DNA of 64,000 nt, taken from the NCBI RefSeq assembly GCF_010586825.1, contig NZ_JAAAGB010000012.1, positions 1 through 64,000 on the forward strand. Direction: 5' to 3'. Positions within the stretch are counted from its first letter, which is position 1. Every line of letters begins with the position of its first letter. Source of the stretch: Draconibacterium mangrovi (lineage in GTDB: Bacteria; Bacteroidota; Bacteroidia; Bacteroidales; Prolixibacteraceae). Shown piece after piece: positions 9,273 to 17,559 of this stretch. The translations under genes and the position numbers were made by a program. The notes under the pieces were generated by a model. The model was not told the origin of the DNA. It was given only the letters and a program-made list of their open reading frames with translations, and made no database searches.

Positions 9273-9842
9273 ATGGCTTCTACAGCAGATTTTAAAAACG
9301 GAATGTGCTTTTTGTTCAAAGGTGATATTTACACCATTGTATCATTCCTTCACGTAAAACCGGGAAAAGGTCCCGCTTTCGTACGTACAAAACTTAAAAA
9401 TGTAAAAACCGGAAGGGTAATTGAAAATACATTTAACTCAGGTGTTAAAGTTGATGATGTTCGTGTTGAGCGTCGTCAGTACCAGTTCCTGTATCGCGAT
9501 GAGATGGGATTAAATGTAATGAATACTGAAACTTACGAGCAGATTTCCATTCCTGATTCGATGGTCGAAAACAACGACCTGATGAAAGAGGGACAGCTAA
9601 TTGAAATTCAGTTTCATGCCGAAGAAGAATTGCCTTTAACAGCAGAAATGCCCGACAAAGTTGAGTTGACTGTAACTCAAACAATTGTAGGCGAAAAAGG
9701 TAATACTGCCAGCTCAACAGCCTTAAAACCGGCAACTGTTGAAACAGGTGCTGAGGTAATGGTGCCAATGTTTATTAACGAAGGCGATGTAATTCGTGTA
9801 AGTACTGCCGACCGTTCGTACAGCGAGCGTGTAAAACAGTAA
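9273..9842 (+). CDS. efp: elongation factor P
   Basis: EF-P binds between the P and E sites of the ribosome and relieves stalling at polyproline stretches. The 189-residue length and three-domain beta layout fit the family. Domain I carries the tip loop PGKGPAF with Lys at about residue 32-34, the residue that is modified in many bacteria; no EpmA/EpmB or other modification gene is seen here. The C-terminus has the usual [19 protein letters not shown] ending. It is single-gene transcribed: a promoter lies just upstream and a strong terminator directly downstream. Confidence 0.97.
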   Translation: MASTADFKNGMCFLFKGDIYTIVSFLHVKPGKGPAFVRTKLKNVKTGRVIENTFNSGVKVDDVRVERRQYQFLYRDEMGLNVMNTETYEQISIPDSMVENNDLMKEGQLIEIQFHAEEELPLTAEMPDKVELTVTQTIVGEKGNTASSTALKPATVETGAEVMVPMFINEGDVIRVSTADRSYSERVKQ

Positions 9843-9860
9843 ACAAATTTACGCTAAATA

Positions 9861-9898
9861 AAAAAGCGGGCTCTGGATTTCCAGTGCCCGCTTTTTCG
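9861..9898 (+). terminator. intrinsic terminator of efp
   Basis: AAAAAGCGGGC and GCCCGCTTTTT form an 11-bp stem around a short loop, with the T-run part of the distal arm. It lies 20 bases after the efp stop. Confidence 0.85.
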
Positions 9899-10013
9899 TT
9901 TTAAATGAAAGGAGAGCGACAACTTTATGCCAGCTTAACTCGTATAACAAGAGCTACACGGCAAAGGCTTTGTAGGCAATTTTTTTCATAGTAAACCCTG
10001 TTTGGTTAGGGAG

Positions 10014-10048
10014 AGTGTTCCGGCCGGTAATAGGCCGGAATACTTTTA
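10014..10048. terminator. hairpin between convergent efp and the EDWM-repeat gene
   Basis: AGTGTTCCGGCC (10014-10025) pairs with GGCCGGAATACT (10033-10044) around GGTAATA, with one G-T pair, and is followed by TTTATT on the plus strand. It sits just past the stop of the minus-strand gene and may serve either strand. Confidence 0.5.
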
Positions 10049-10057
10049 TTATGTATA

Positions 10058-10408
10058 CTACTTTTTCGTTAGCACCTCCAATGCCAGTGCTGGCTCATCC
10101 ACATTCCAGTTTTCTGTATCGATCATCCAGCTTTCAAGTGCCAATTCTGGTTCAATTGCTTTTTCAACCACCAACCAGGTATTTTCACTGGTCATCCAGT
10201 CTTCAATTACCAAATTGTCATCAGTTACCTGTACAAATACACTTGCGGTGCTCCAAAATGTTTCATCGGTCATCCAGTCTTCTAACTCAAGCGATGATTC
10301 AACGATTCTGCAACCCGTAAGTTTTGTTGCCGATGCATTTATTCCGATTACCATTAAAGAAAGAACGATTAATGTTGCTGCTGTAACTTGTTTAATTTTT
10401 GTTTTCAT
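10058..10408 (-). CDS. small exported protein with three E-[DS]-W-M motifs, function unknown
   Basis: This 116-residue protein is not recognised. Residues 1-27 (MKTKIKQVTAATLIVLSLMVIGINASA) look like a signal peptide. The mature part is acidic and holds three copies of a motif, E-[DS]-W-M-[TI]-x4-W: EDWMTDETFW (43-52), EDWMTSENTW (69-78) and ESWMIDTENW (92-101), 23 to 26 residues apart, each preceded by an alternating L/V-E/x stretch that could be a strand. One cysteine (Cys33) follows the signal region. The chosen ATG at 10408 fits a signal peptide and lies 25 bases after a perfect -7 box; a longer frame exists upstream but would run through that box. The opposite strand is also open here, but without signal or motif. 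Confidence 0.7.
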   Translation of the reverse strand: MKTKIKQVTAATLIVLSLMVIGINASATKLTGCRIVESSLELEDWMTDETFWSTASVFVQVTDDNLVIEDWMTSENTWLVVEKAIEPELALESWMIDTENWNVDEPALALEVLTKK

Positions 10409-10432
10409 GTCGATTGCTTTTTTAATTTGATT

Positions 10433-10440
10433 CAAATCTA
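10433..10440 (-). promoter_or_regulatory. -7 box of the EDWM-repeat gene
   Basis: On the minus strand the sequence is TAGATTTG, an exact TAnnTTTG match. The expected start of transcription falls a few bases before the ATG at 10408. A T-rich stretch lies about 19 bases upstream of it. Confidence 0.5.
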
Positions 10441-10800
10441 AGTGCCAAACTGCAGCTGTTAAAATGAAATAGAAGAACCGGGCGATTTTATCGACGGATT
10501 GGTATTTTATTCGGTTTGTAAGGGAATGGATTGATACAGATTTGGCGTAAATGACTGATATTTCAGACTATAAAAATTGGCAACTCGCTTGCTTACGACT
10601 CTTGAATGAGACGATTCATCCCGTTGAATCTTTTATTCGTCGTTTCAATTATGATTTAATTAAACCTTCTGATATTTTGGTAATCTAACTCCTATGTTCA
10701 TTTATATAAGTATATATAAATGTGTAGCGGTTAAGCCGAAACTAAATTTTTTGAAAATAAACAGGAAGTAACCTAACAGCTTCCTATCTAAAAAAACCAA
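10441..10800. other. divergent intergenic region with AT-rich palindrome
   Basis: No gene is seen in this 360-base gap. It contains a perfect 10-bp inverted repeat, CATTTATATA (10699-10708) and TATATAAATG (10713-10722), with an AGTA loop, about 80 bases upstream of the CBM9 protein gene. TAAATTTT at 10743-10750 is a weak -7 candidate for that gene. Confidence 0.5.
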
Positions 10801-13074
10801 ATGAACCGAACTAAGACCTATGGATTAGGCGGATTGCTTATTCTATTATTGGGGATGATCTCGATTTTCGAAGGAAGTGCACAAGACCGATTTGAACTAT
10901 CACTAATTTCACGAACAAAGGGAAAACGGATTCCGGAGAAGACCCTTGAAATCACAAAAACCGAAGCGAATATTACCATTGACGGGATACTTGATGAAGC
11001 GGTGTGGCAAACAGCAGACAAAGCAAAGGATTTTCACAGGCAGTACCCGATGGACGACACAACGGCATTTTCGAAAACCGAAGCCAGTATACTTTACGAC
11101 GATAATAACCTGTATGTGGGGGTAACCTGTTTCGACGAGTTGCCGGGAAATTACATTGTGGAGTCGTTGCGAAGGGATTACCAGGAACGAAACAACGACT
11201 ATTTAATGTTGGTTATCGATCCTTTCGACGACCTTACAAATGGTTATGCTTTTACCATTACACCTTTGGGGGTACAAATGGAAGGTGTAGTTACCGGTGG
11301 CGGCGGCGGTTTTATGGCTGTTTCCGATTCGTGGGATAACGTGTGGTATTCGAAAACAAAAAAAACGGAAGAGGGATGGACCGCAGAAATAAAAATTCCG
11401 TTTAAATCGATTCGGTACGCCGATGATATCAGCAACTGGAATATACAGTTTGTAAGAAATGATTTGAAAAGAAACGAACGCTCTACCTGGACCACGGTGA
11501 AAAGGCAATACCAGCCAACATCATTAACGTATTCAGGAGAGCTGAAATGGGACGGTACACCGCCTGAAGCCGGCTCCAACATTAGTATTATTCCTTATGT
11601 TTCGGGTTCTGCTACTCAGAAAGATCTTTCCTTAAATAATAATATTGGCTGGGACTGGAATGCAGGTTTCGACGGGAAAGTGGCCTTGTCAACTTCTTTA
11701 AATCTCGACCTGACTTTAAATCCCGATTTCTCAACAGTTGAAGTCGACCGTCAGCAAACCAATGTAACGCGTTTCGAGCTGTTTTATCCTGAGCGGCGCC
11801 AGTTCTTTATCGAAAACAGCGACCTTTTCAGCGATTTTGGGTTCCGCCAGTCGCAGGTGTTTTTTTCACGCCGTATTGGTTTGTTGTCGCCTATGATTTT
11901 TGGAGCACGTTTAAGCGGCCAGGTGGGAGATGGACTGCGCGTGGGGTTATTAAATGCCCAAACCAAACACCAGATGAATGATGGCTTTGATGATACACCG
12001 GCTTATAATTATACCGTTGCGACGTTTAGAAAACAGGTTTTCGGGCGATCCAATATATCGGCTATCGTTGCCATGAAACAGGGCATTAATTTCTCGAAAG
12101 ATAAGGATGACGGATTTGAGTTCGGAACACAAAACGAGTACAACCGCGTTTATGGCTTGCAATACAACTTAATGTCGGCCGATGATAAATGGGATGGCAG
12201 TTTCTACTATTTTAATTCTGATGATCCTGTTCATACCTCAAAACACTGGGCGCACGGAACAAGTGTTCGATATAACACCCGAAAAATTATGGCATTCTGG
12301 ACGCATGAGTATGTTGCCGAAAACTTTAATGCCGAAATGGGTTTCTTCCCGCGTACCGGCTATTTTACCTTTGGCCCTTTTGTGCGCTACAATTTTTACC
12401 CCGAGAGCAAAACAATTAGTACACACGGCCCAAGTTTCAGGTCGAATTACTACCTCGACACGAATTGGGAATTTACCGACAAAGAAATGGAAACGGGTTA
12501 CGGTATAAACTTTTTGAATTCCAGCCGAATAAATGTTGAGTGGCAAAATACTTACGTAAAATTGTTTGAAGAATTTGATCCAACCTGGCAATTTGAGGAG
12601 GGAACGGAACCTTTGCCAGCGGGTACTGAATATACCTGGAATGGGATAAATGCCAGTTATTCTTCAAATCTCAGAAAGGATTTTTCATTCGATATCCGCG
12701 CGGGATATGGAGGTTTTTACAATGGAAATGCAACAAATGTATCGGGAACTTTTCGTTACCGGATCAAGCCCATTTTTAGTTTGGCAATGAATTACACCTA
12801 TAACAAAATAGACTTGCCTGATCCCTACCCAAGTGGAGCGTTTTGGCTGGTAGGGCCTCGAATTGATCTGACATTCACCGAGAAAATCTTCTGGACCAAT
12901 TTTATTCAATATAACGAACAGGCCGATAATGTTAACATCAACTCGAGGTTACAATGGCGGTTTGCTCCCGTTTCCGATTTATTCCTTGTTTACACCGAGA
13001 ACTTTTTGCCCGATGGAATGGTTTCTAAGAACAGGGGACTGATTTTAAAAATGTCGTACTGGATTAATCTTTAA
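10801..13074 (+). CDS. exported CBM9-like / DUF5916 outer-membrane protein
   Basis: A 757-residue protein with a signal peptide (residues 1-27, ending EGSAQ). Residues about 45-250 form a family 9 carbohydrate-binding-like domain (ITIDGILDEAVWQTADKAKDF, NNLYVGVTCFD). The remainder matches DUF5916, rich in aromatic beta strands of the outer-membrane-barrel kind, with the family block DFSTVEVDRQQTNVTRFELFYPERRQFFIE. The last residues (SYWINL) end in an aromatic/hydrophobic pattern suited to barrel insertion. The substrate is unknown and a carbohydrate ligand is only inferred from the CBM9 label. A gene for a small duplicated-domain protein follows after 16 bases and is probably in the same operon. 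Confidence 0.85.
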   Translation: MNRTKTYGLGGLLILLLGMISIFEGSAQDRFELSLISRTKGKRIPEKTLEITKTEANITIDGILDEAVWQTADKAKDFHRQYPMDDTTAFSKTEASILYDDNNLYVGVTCFDELPGNYIVESLRRDYQERNNDYLMLVIDPFDDLTNGYAFTITPLGVQMEGVVTGGGGGFMAVSDSWDNVWYSKTKKTEEGWTAEIKIPFKSIRYADDISNWNIQFVRNDLKRNERSTWTTVKRQYQPTSLTYSGELKWDGTPPEAGSNISIIPYVSGSATQKDLSLNNNIGWDWNAGFDGKVALSTSLNLDLTLNPDFSTVEVDRQQTNVTRFELFYPERRQFFIENSDLFSDFGFRQSQVFFSRRIGLLSPMIFGARLSGQVGDGLRVGLLNAQTKHQMNDGFDDTPAYNYTVATFRKQVFGRSNISAIVAMKQGINFSKDKDDGFEFGTQNEYNRVYGLQYNLMSADDKWDGSFYYFNSDDPVHTSKHWAHGTSVRYNTRKIMAFWTHEYVAENFNAEMGFFPRTGYFTFGPFVRYNFYPESKTISTHGPSFRSNYYLDTNWEFTDKEMETGYGINFLNSSRINVEWQNTYVKLFEEFDPTWQFEEGTEPLPAGTEYTWNGINASYSSNLRKDFSFDIRAGYGGFYNGNATNVSGTFRYRIKPIFSLAMNYTYNKIDLPDPYPSGAFWLVGPRIDLTFTEKIFWTNFIQYNEQADNVNINSRLQWRFAPVSDLFLVYTENFLPDGMVSKNRGLILKMSYWINL

Positions 13075-13090
13075 CAAAAAGCATACTTCC

Positions 13091-13918
13091 ATGAAAAATA
13101 AACAATTATCACGTTACGCCCGGCTTAAATTATTTGTTTCGGCAGTTGTTTTCTGTAGTCTGTTTGTTTGTGCATCGGCACCGGCAAAGTCTGCTGATCA
13201 GGTGTATGTGGTGGTTGAGTACTTTAAGGTGAAACCTGAAAATCACCTGAAATACCTCGAGGTGGAGCAGAAAATATGGAAACCCATGCATCAGGAAAGA
13301 ATAAACCAGGGGATAATTGTTAGCTGGACTTTATATGCGGTTGAATTTACAGGTGCGGCAAACAGTTACAATTATGTGGCAATTACCACTTATAACGATC
13401 CGGAAACACTGGAAAATCCCTGGAATGCTGAAATTCCTGCAAAGGTTCATCCTAATATGGGTTTAAACGAAATACTTGATCGCACCAACAAGACCCGCGA
13501 AATTGTTCGGTCGGAGTTGTATAAGGGTGTGGCGGCCATTCCGTCCATTCCTTTTGCTGATCCGGCTCATTACATTCAGGTGAATTATATGAAAGTGGAA
13601 CCCGGAAAAGGTTCGGAATATGAAGCGCTGGAGAAAGAGGTTTGGATGCCGATTCACGAGGAGTCGATACGCTCGGGGAAAACTGTTGGCTGGGGACTTT
13701 GGGAGGTGATATTTCCGCGTGGAGCCAGCAGACCGTATCAGTTTGTTACAATGAATACTTTTTCGGATTATTCCTACGTTCTCGAACTTAGTTTTGCTGA
13801 ATCGTTTAAAGCGATACATCCTGAAGAGGATTTTAACGAAATGATGAAAAAAACAAACGAAGCAAGGATCATCGATCGTGTAGAGCTGTGGGATTTAATT
13901 GATTATGTGGTAAAATAA
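13091..13918 (+). CDS. exported protein with two tandem ferredoxin-like (NIPSNAP/dimeric alpha-beta barrel-like) repeats
   Basis: The 275-residue protein begins with a signal-type segment (residues 10-35) and then contains an internal duplication. Residues 39-145 and 161-266 align along their length: VEYFKVKPENHLKYLEVEQ with VNYMKVEPGKGSEYEALEK, then WKPMHQERINQG with WMPIHEESIRSG, then a W-x-L-[YW]-x-V stretch, and finally IHPEEDFNEMMKKTNEAR matching VHPNMGLNEILDRTNKTR. The strand-helix-strand rhythm suggests two half-barrels folded into one dimeric alpha-beta barrel, as in NIPSNAP or EthD-like proteins. No catalytic residues are recognised. It lies 16 bases after the CBM9/DUF5916 gene and probably shares its transcript. 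Confidence 0.75.
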   Translation: MKNKQLSRYARLKLFVSAVVFCSLFVCASAPAKSADQVYVVVEYFKVKPENHLKYLEVEQKIWKPMHQERINQGIIVSWTLYAVEFTGAANSYNYVAITTYNDPETLENPWNAEIPAKVHPNMGLNEILDRTNKTREIVRSELYKGVAAIPSIPFADPAHYIQVNYMKVEPGKGSEYEALEKEVWMPIHEESIRSGKTVGWGLWEVIFPRGASRPYQFVTMNTFSDYSYVLELSFAESFKAIHPEEDFNEMMKKTNEARIIDRVELWDLIDYVVK

Positions 13919-13925
13919 ACTGGGA

Positions 13926-14723
13926 TTATTTGCCCAATTTTAGTATCCGTATCGCACCTCTTACAACAATCAGAAATACGATTGAGCCGATAATTAAATC
14001 GGGATATTTCGATTGCGTTACCAATACCAGTACACCGGCCAAAATCACGCCGCTGTTAATAATCACATCGTTCGAGGTAAAAATCATACTTGCTTTCATA
14101 TGTGCTTCCTTACTTTTCGATTTCTGAAGCAACAGTAAACAAACGGCGTTGGCAATTAGCGCCAGAATCGAAATGCCGATCATCATTCGGTAATCGGGCA
14201 TGGCTTCAAATTGTATAAAGCGCCTCACCACTTCAATAATACCCAACAAAGCAAGTGTAAGCTGAAAGTAACCACTTAGGCGTGCAACTTTCTTCTTTCG
14301 CATAACTGTTGAACCAACGGCCCAAAGACTGAGCCCGTAAACAAACGAATCGGCAAGCATGTCCAGTGAGTCGGCTACCAATCCCATCGATCGGGAGATG
14401 AGCCCGGTTGTCATTTCAATAATGAAAAAGCCAAAATTGATTAAAAGTACTGTCCAAAGCAGCTTCGACTGCACCTCTGAACTTTCCGGTGCAAAATCGT
14501 TTTCATCCACCGCGTAGCTGTCCGATAGTCTTGCGCCAAAATTCAGTGATTCCAACCGCGAGAGAATTTCCTCATTTTCTTCGGAGTGAAAAACCGTAAG
14601 GTTCCGGCTTTCAATGTCGAACTCCAGCTTTTTTATGGCTTGAATTCCATCCAGTTTCATCCGAATCATATTCTCTTCGGAAGGACAGTCCATTTTTGCA
14701 ATATGGTATTCTGATTTAATCAT
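13926..14723 (-). CDS. cation transporter, CDF-like, with N-terminal HMA-like domain
   Basis: The 265-residue protein has an N-terminal ferredoxin-like metal-binding domain (YHIAKMDCPSEENMIRMKL, one cysteine only) and then six membrane helices in the cation diffusion facilitator pattern. In the second helix the usual D-x2-H-x3-D zinc site reads ADSLDMLAD, so the His is replaced by Asp. In the fifth helix the H-x3-D position reads FTSND, so the His is missing. Metal specificity may therefore differ from Zn transporters. The usual C-terminal cytoplasmic domain is absent. The ATG at 14723 is chosen because it starts right before the HMA-like domain; a longer frame to 14780 adds no domain. It is convergent with the gene at 13091. 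Confidence 0.8.
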   Translation of the reverse strand: MIKSEYHIAKMDCPSEENMIRMKLDGIQAIKKLEFDIESRNLTVFHSEENEEILSRLESLNFGARLSDSYAVDENDFAPESSEVQSKLLWTVLLINFGFFIIEMTTGLISRSMGLVADSLDMLADSFVYGLSLWAVGSTVMRKKKVARLSGYFQLTLALLGIIEVVRRFIQFEAMPDYRMMIGISILALIANAVCLLLLQKSKSKEAHMKASMIFTSNDVIINSGVILAGVLVLVTQSKYPDLIIGSIVFLIVVRGAIRILKLGK

Positions 14724-14812
14724 GACGCGTTGAACAGTTTTTCGTTTACCTAAGTAACAAATTAAAGTGTAATTATTCAAACAGCAGCGTATTTCAATAA
14801 AATTTTGGGCAT

Positions 14813-14836
14813 AAAAAAAGCCGGTAAAACCGGCTT
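14813..14836 (-). terminator. intrinsic terminator downstream of tRNA-fMet
   Basis: Read on the minus strand, AAGCCGG-TTTTA-CCGGCTT is followed by a run of T. It lies a few bases after the tRNA 3' end. Confidence 0.8.
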
Positions 14837-14841
14837 CTAAG

Positions 14842-14914
<73 letters not shown>

Positions 14915-15006
14915 ATATATCTTTATTTCTTTTGAAATGTCTTCTTGAACGCGGGTGCAAATATAATACCTTTTTTTTAAACTGCAACTTCTCTCAAAAA
15001 AAATGA

Positions 15007-15040
15007 ATAAAAAAAGGACGGCACAAGTACCGTCCTTTCG
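15007..15040 (-). terminator. intrinsic terminator of metK
   Basis: On the minus strand AAAGGACGG and CCGTCCTTT form the stem, followed by a long T-run. It begins about 28 bases after the metK stop. Confidence 0.85.
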
Positions 15041-15065
15041 GCGTATATTAAACAACCCCTCGGAA

Positions 15066-16319
15066 CTAGAGTCCGAAAGTCTCTTTAATCGTGTCAACAA
15101 AGTCGAGTTTTTCCCAGGTGAATAGTTCTAACTCTAAGGTAACCTTGCCACTGTATGGCGACTCGAAAGTTTTTGTAATGGTTTTTGGCTCGCGGCCCAT
15201 GTGTCCATAAGCAGCCGACTCCAAATAAATCGGGTTACGCAGTTTCAGTCGTTCTTCAATAGCCGCCGGGCGAAGATCGAAAATAGCTTTTACTTTTTCC
15301 GCAATTTCTCCGTCGGTAATACCAACGTTCGAACGGCCGTAGGTATTTACAAAAACACCCACCGGCTGGGCAACACCAATGGCATAGGCAAGCTGAACAA
15401 GAATCTCGTCGGCAACACCTGCTGCTACCAGGTTTTTAGCAATATGGCGCGAGGCATAAGCAGCCGAGCGGTCAACTTTCGACGGATCTTTTCCCGAGAA
15501 AGCACCACCACCGTGGGCTCCGCGACCACCGTATGTGTCAACGATAATTTTTCGTCCGGTTAATCCGGTATCGCCGTGTGGGCCGCCAATAACAAATTTA
15601 CCTGTTGGGTTAACGTGGTAAATAATGTCGTTGCCAAACAAAGCCTGCACTTCTTCCGACAATTGACCTTTTACGCGTGGAATAAGAATGTTGATCACAT
15701 CATCCTTAATCTTTGCCAGCATAGGTTCGTCGGCATCAAACTCATCGTGTTGTGTCGATACCACAATGGTATGCACTTTCACCGGCTCGTTCGAGTCGTT
15801 GTATTCAACCGTTACCTGCGATTTTGAGTCGGGACGCAAATAAGTCATCACCTTACCTTCGCGGCGGATAACGGCAAGCTCCTGCAAAATTTTGTGCGAC
15901 AGATCGAGCGTTAACGGCATATAATTTTCAGTGTCTTTACAGGCATATCCAAACATCATTCCCTGGTCGCCTGCGCCTTGTTCGGTTTTTTCTTCGCGAT
16001 CAACACCACGGTTAATGTCGTCACTTTGTTCGTGAATGGCGGTTAAAACACCACACGAATCGCCATCAAAACGGTAGGCCGCTTTGGTGTAGCCAATTTG
16101 GTTAATTACGTTTCGGGTAATTTCCTGCACATCAACATAAGCCTGCGATTTTACCTCGCCGGCAACAACAACTTGTCCGGTTGTAACCAGTGTTTCAATG
16201 GCTACTTTCGAGTTCGAATCAAAAGCCAGAATCTGGTCGAGTAATGCATCTGAAATCTGGTCGGCTACCTTATCCGGGTGGCCTTCCGATACTGATTCGC
16301 TTGTAAATAAATAATTCAT
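15066..16319 (-). CDS. metK: S-adenosylmethionine synthase
   Basis: MetK makes S-adenosylmethionine from methionine and ATP, with cleavage of the tripolyphosphate; it is a cytoplasmic tetramer. At 417 residues it is slightly longer than the E. coli enzyme. Signatures are [21 protein letters not shown] at the N-terminus (ATP and Mg site), the [12 protein letters not shown] loop, and [20 protein letters not shown] for methionine/phosphate binding. A leader of about 140 bases separates a perfect -7 box from the ATG, and its first half resembles a SAM-II riboswitch. The initiator tRNA gene follows downstream after a terminator. Confidence 0.98.
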   Translation of the reverse strand: MNYLFTSESVSEGHPDKVADQISDALLDQILAFDSNSKVAIETLVTTGQVVVAGEVKSQAYVDVQEITRNVINQIGYTKAAYRFDGDSCGVLTAIHEQSDDINRGVDREEKTEQGAGDQGMMFGYACKDTENYMPLTLDLSHKILQELAVIRREGKVMTYLRPDSKSQVTVEYNDSNEPVKVHTIVVSTQHDEFDADEPMLAKIKDDVINILIPRVKGQLSEEVQALFGNDIIYHVNPTGKFVIGGPHGDTGLTGRKIIVDTYGGRGAHGGGAFSGKDPSKVDRSAAYASRHIAKNLVAAGVADEILVQLAYAIGVAQPVGVFVNTYGRSNVGITDGEIAEKVKAIFDLRPAAIEERLKLRNPIYLESAAYGHMGREPKTITKTFESPYSGKVTLELELFTWEKLDFVDTIKETFGL

Positions 16320-16408
16320 AAAATCCCTTTTTAAACTGAAGTTAATCAGTACATTAAATACTAAATTTTAAAACTGCGGGATATTCGATTGATATTGAAA
16401 AATGCGAT

Positions 16409-16465
16409 TGTTTTAGCGTTTTTTTCATGTGGTTGCAATCAATCTCAAATCTTTCCACGTAGCGG
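16409..16465 (-). promoter_or_regulatory. candidate SAM-II-like riboswitch in the metK leader
   Basis: The minus-strand transcript begins with a stem GTGG/CCAC enclosing GATTTGAGATTGATTGCAA, followed by ATGAAAAAAACGCTAAAA. The order GATTT, ATTGCA, a closing arm, an A-rich stretch and GCTAAAA matches the SAM-II core as I remember it. The long-range pairing of the pseudoknot is not clear by eye, so the identification rests on motif order, position upstream of metK and the promoter directly before it. Confidence 0.42.
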
Positions 16466-16468
16466 GGA

Positions 16469-16476
16469 CAAATGTA
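16469..16476 (-). promoter_or_regulatory. -7 box of metK
   Basis: The minus strand reads TACATTTG, an exact TAnnTTTG match, with a T-rich stretch about 19 bases upstream. Transcription would start just before the candidate riboswitch. Confidence 0.6.
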
Positions 16477-16540
16477 ATAGGTTTATTTTGAATAAAAAAG
16501 AACTTGTTTAAAATTGTTCTTAATAAGGAATTGTACGAAG

Positions 16541-17548
16541 TTAGCCCATCAACAAAAAATCTTTCCCTTCCACATAATTCCGTTCCTGTAAAAAGGCCCC
16601 GATTTTTTCTCCGGCGCCGGTATTGGTTACCATCGACACAATAAACAACTGTCCGGGTTGGGGAAGGTCTTGGTAGAATAGGGCGTCGGGTTTTGTTTTT
16701 TTAATGTCGATATAACCCTCGATATTCAGCCCATGCTCTTGCAGGAAAGCGCTTCGCTGGCGGGTTTTTCTCCCGGCTCCCCAAATCCAGATATTGGGGT
16801 GAAACGGATTGTGTTGCTCCGACCACTTTTTAAAATAAAAGGCTTTGGTTTGGAAAAAAGCTTCGGTGGAATAACGCTCGTCGGTGCGGGTTAAGCGGGT
16901 GGAGTAGTCGTGCCACTCCAACAGCTTTTCCGGTAGTTTGGCCAATCTTGCTCCGTGGCTGAGGTAACGCAGTTGCATTTCGTAGTCTTCGGGGAAATTA
17001 CCGTCGCGACAGCCACCATATTTTTCAAATAACTCGCGACGAAAAAAGATGGTCGGGTTAATCACCGGAATCTCAATAAACTGTTTCAGCTCAATTTCCT
17101 CCGGTGTATGAAACGAGTTTGCCCAATCAACAAATCGTCGAAACCCTTTATTTTCGGCAATGTGCGGAACATATTCAACTTCGCAGCCCAAAAAATCAAT
17201 TGACGGATTATTTTCGAGGTAGTTGTATTGTTTCTGCAGTTTTTCAGGATGGGCAACATCATCGGCATCCATGCGGGCAATGAACCGGCCACGGGCGTTT
17301 TTTAATCCGCAGTTCATAGCATTGGCAACACCAGTTTTGCTTTCGTTTAAAATATGAATGCGCCGATCGGCTTGGGAGAGTGTTTTGGCAATTTGCAGAC
17401 TTGCATCGGTGGAGTTATTATTGATCAGCAGTAATTCAAAATCCCGAAAAGTTTGATCCAAAATGCTTTTTATAGCTGTTTTTAATGTTTTTTCAGCATT
17501 AAAAAAGGGGAGTACAACTGAAAGCTCAGGTTTTGTCTCACTACTCAT
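16541..17548 (-). CDS. family 2 glycosyltransferase with C-terminal extension
   Basis: A 335-residue protein. Residues about 8-230 are a GT-A fold: LSVVLPFFNAEKTLKTAIKSIL at the nucleotide-sugar end and the metal-binding motif RMDADDVAHPEK. It would add a sugar to a cell-surface glycan; donor and acceptor are unknown. Residues about 245-335 form a separate segment (WIWGAGRKTRQRSAFLQEHGL, YIDI) that resembles a small Rossmann unit seen at the end of some Bacteroidota glycosyltransferases. It lies 11 bases after gldA on the same strand, so the two are probably co-transcribed, although a shared role is not evident. Confidence 0.85.
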   Translation of the reverse strand: MSSETKPELSVVLPFFNAEKTLKTAIKSILDQTFRDFELLLINNNSTDASLQIAKTLSQADRRIHILNESKTGVANAMNCGLKNARGRFIARMDADDVAHPEKLQKQYNYLENNPSIDFLGCEVEYVPHIAENKGFRRFVDWANSFHTPEEIELKQFIEIPVINPTIFFRRELFEKYGGCRDGNFPEDYEMQLRYLSHGARLAKLPEKLLEWHDYSTRLTRTDERYSTEAFFQTKAFYFKKWSEQHNPFHPNIWIWGAGRKTRQRSAFLQEHGLNIEGYIDIKKTKPDALFYQDLPQPGQLFIVSMVTNTGAGEKIGAFLQERNYVEGKDFLLMG

Positions 17549-17559
17549 TACTAAAATTC

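Noticed and set aside
10002-10430. 142-residue plus-strand frame
   Set aside because: It is the antisense of the EDWM-repeat gene, is low-complexity Ser/Val/Ile sequence, and lacks the signal peptide and promoter found on the minus strand.
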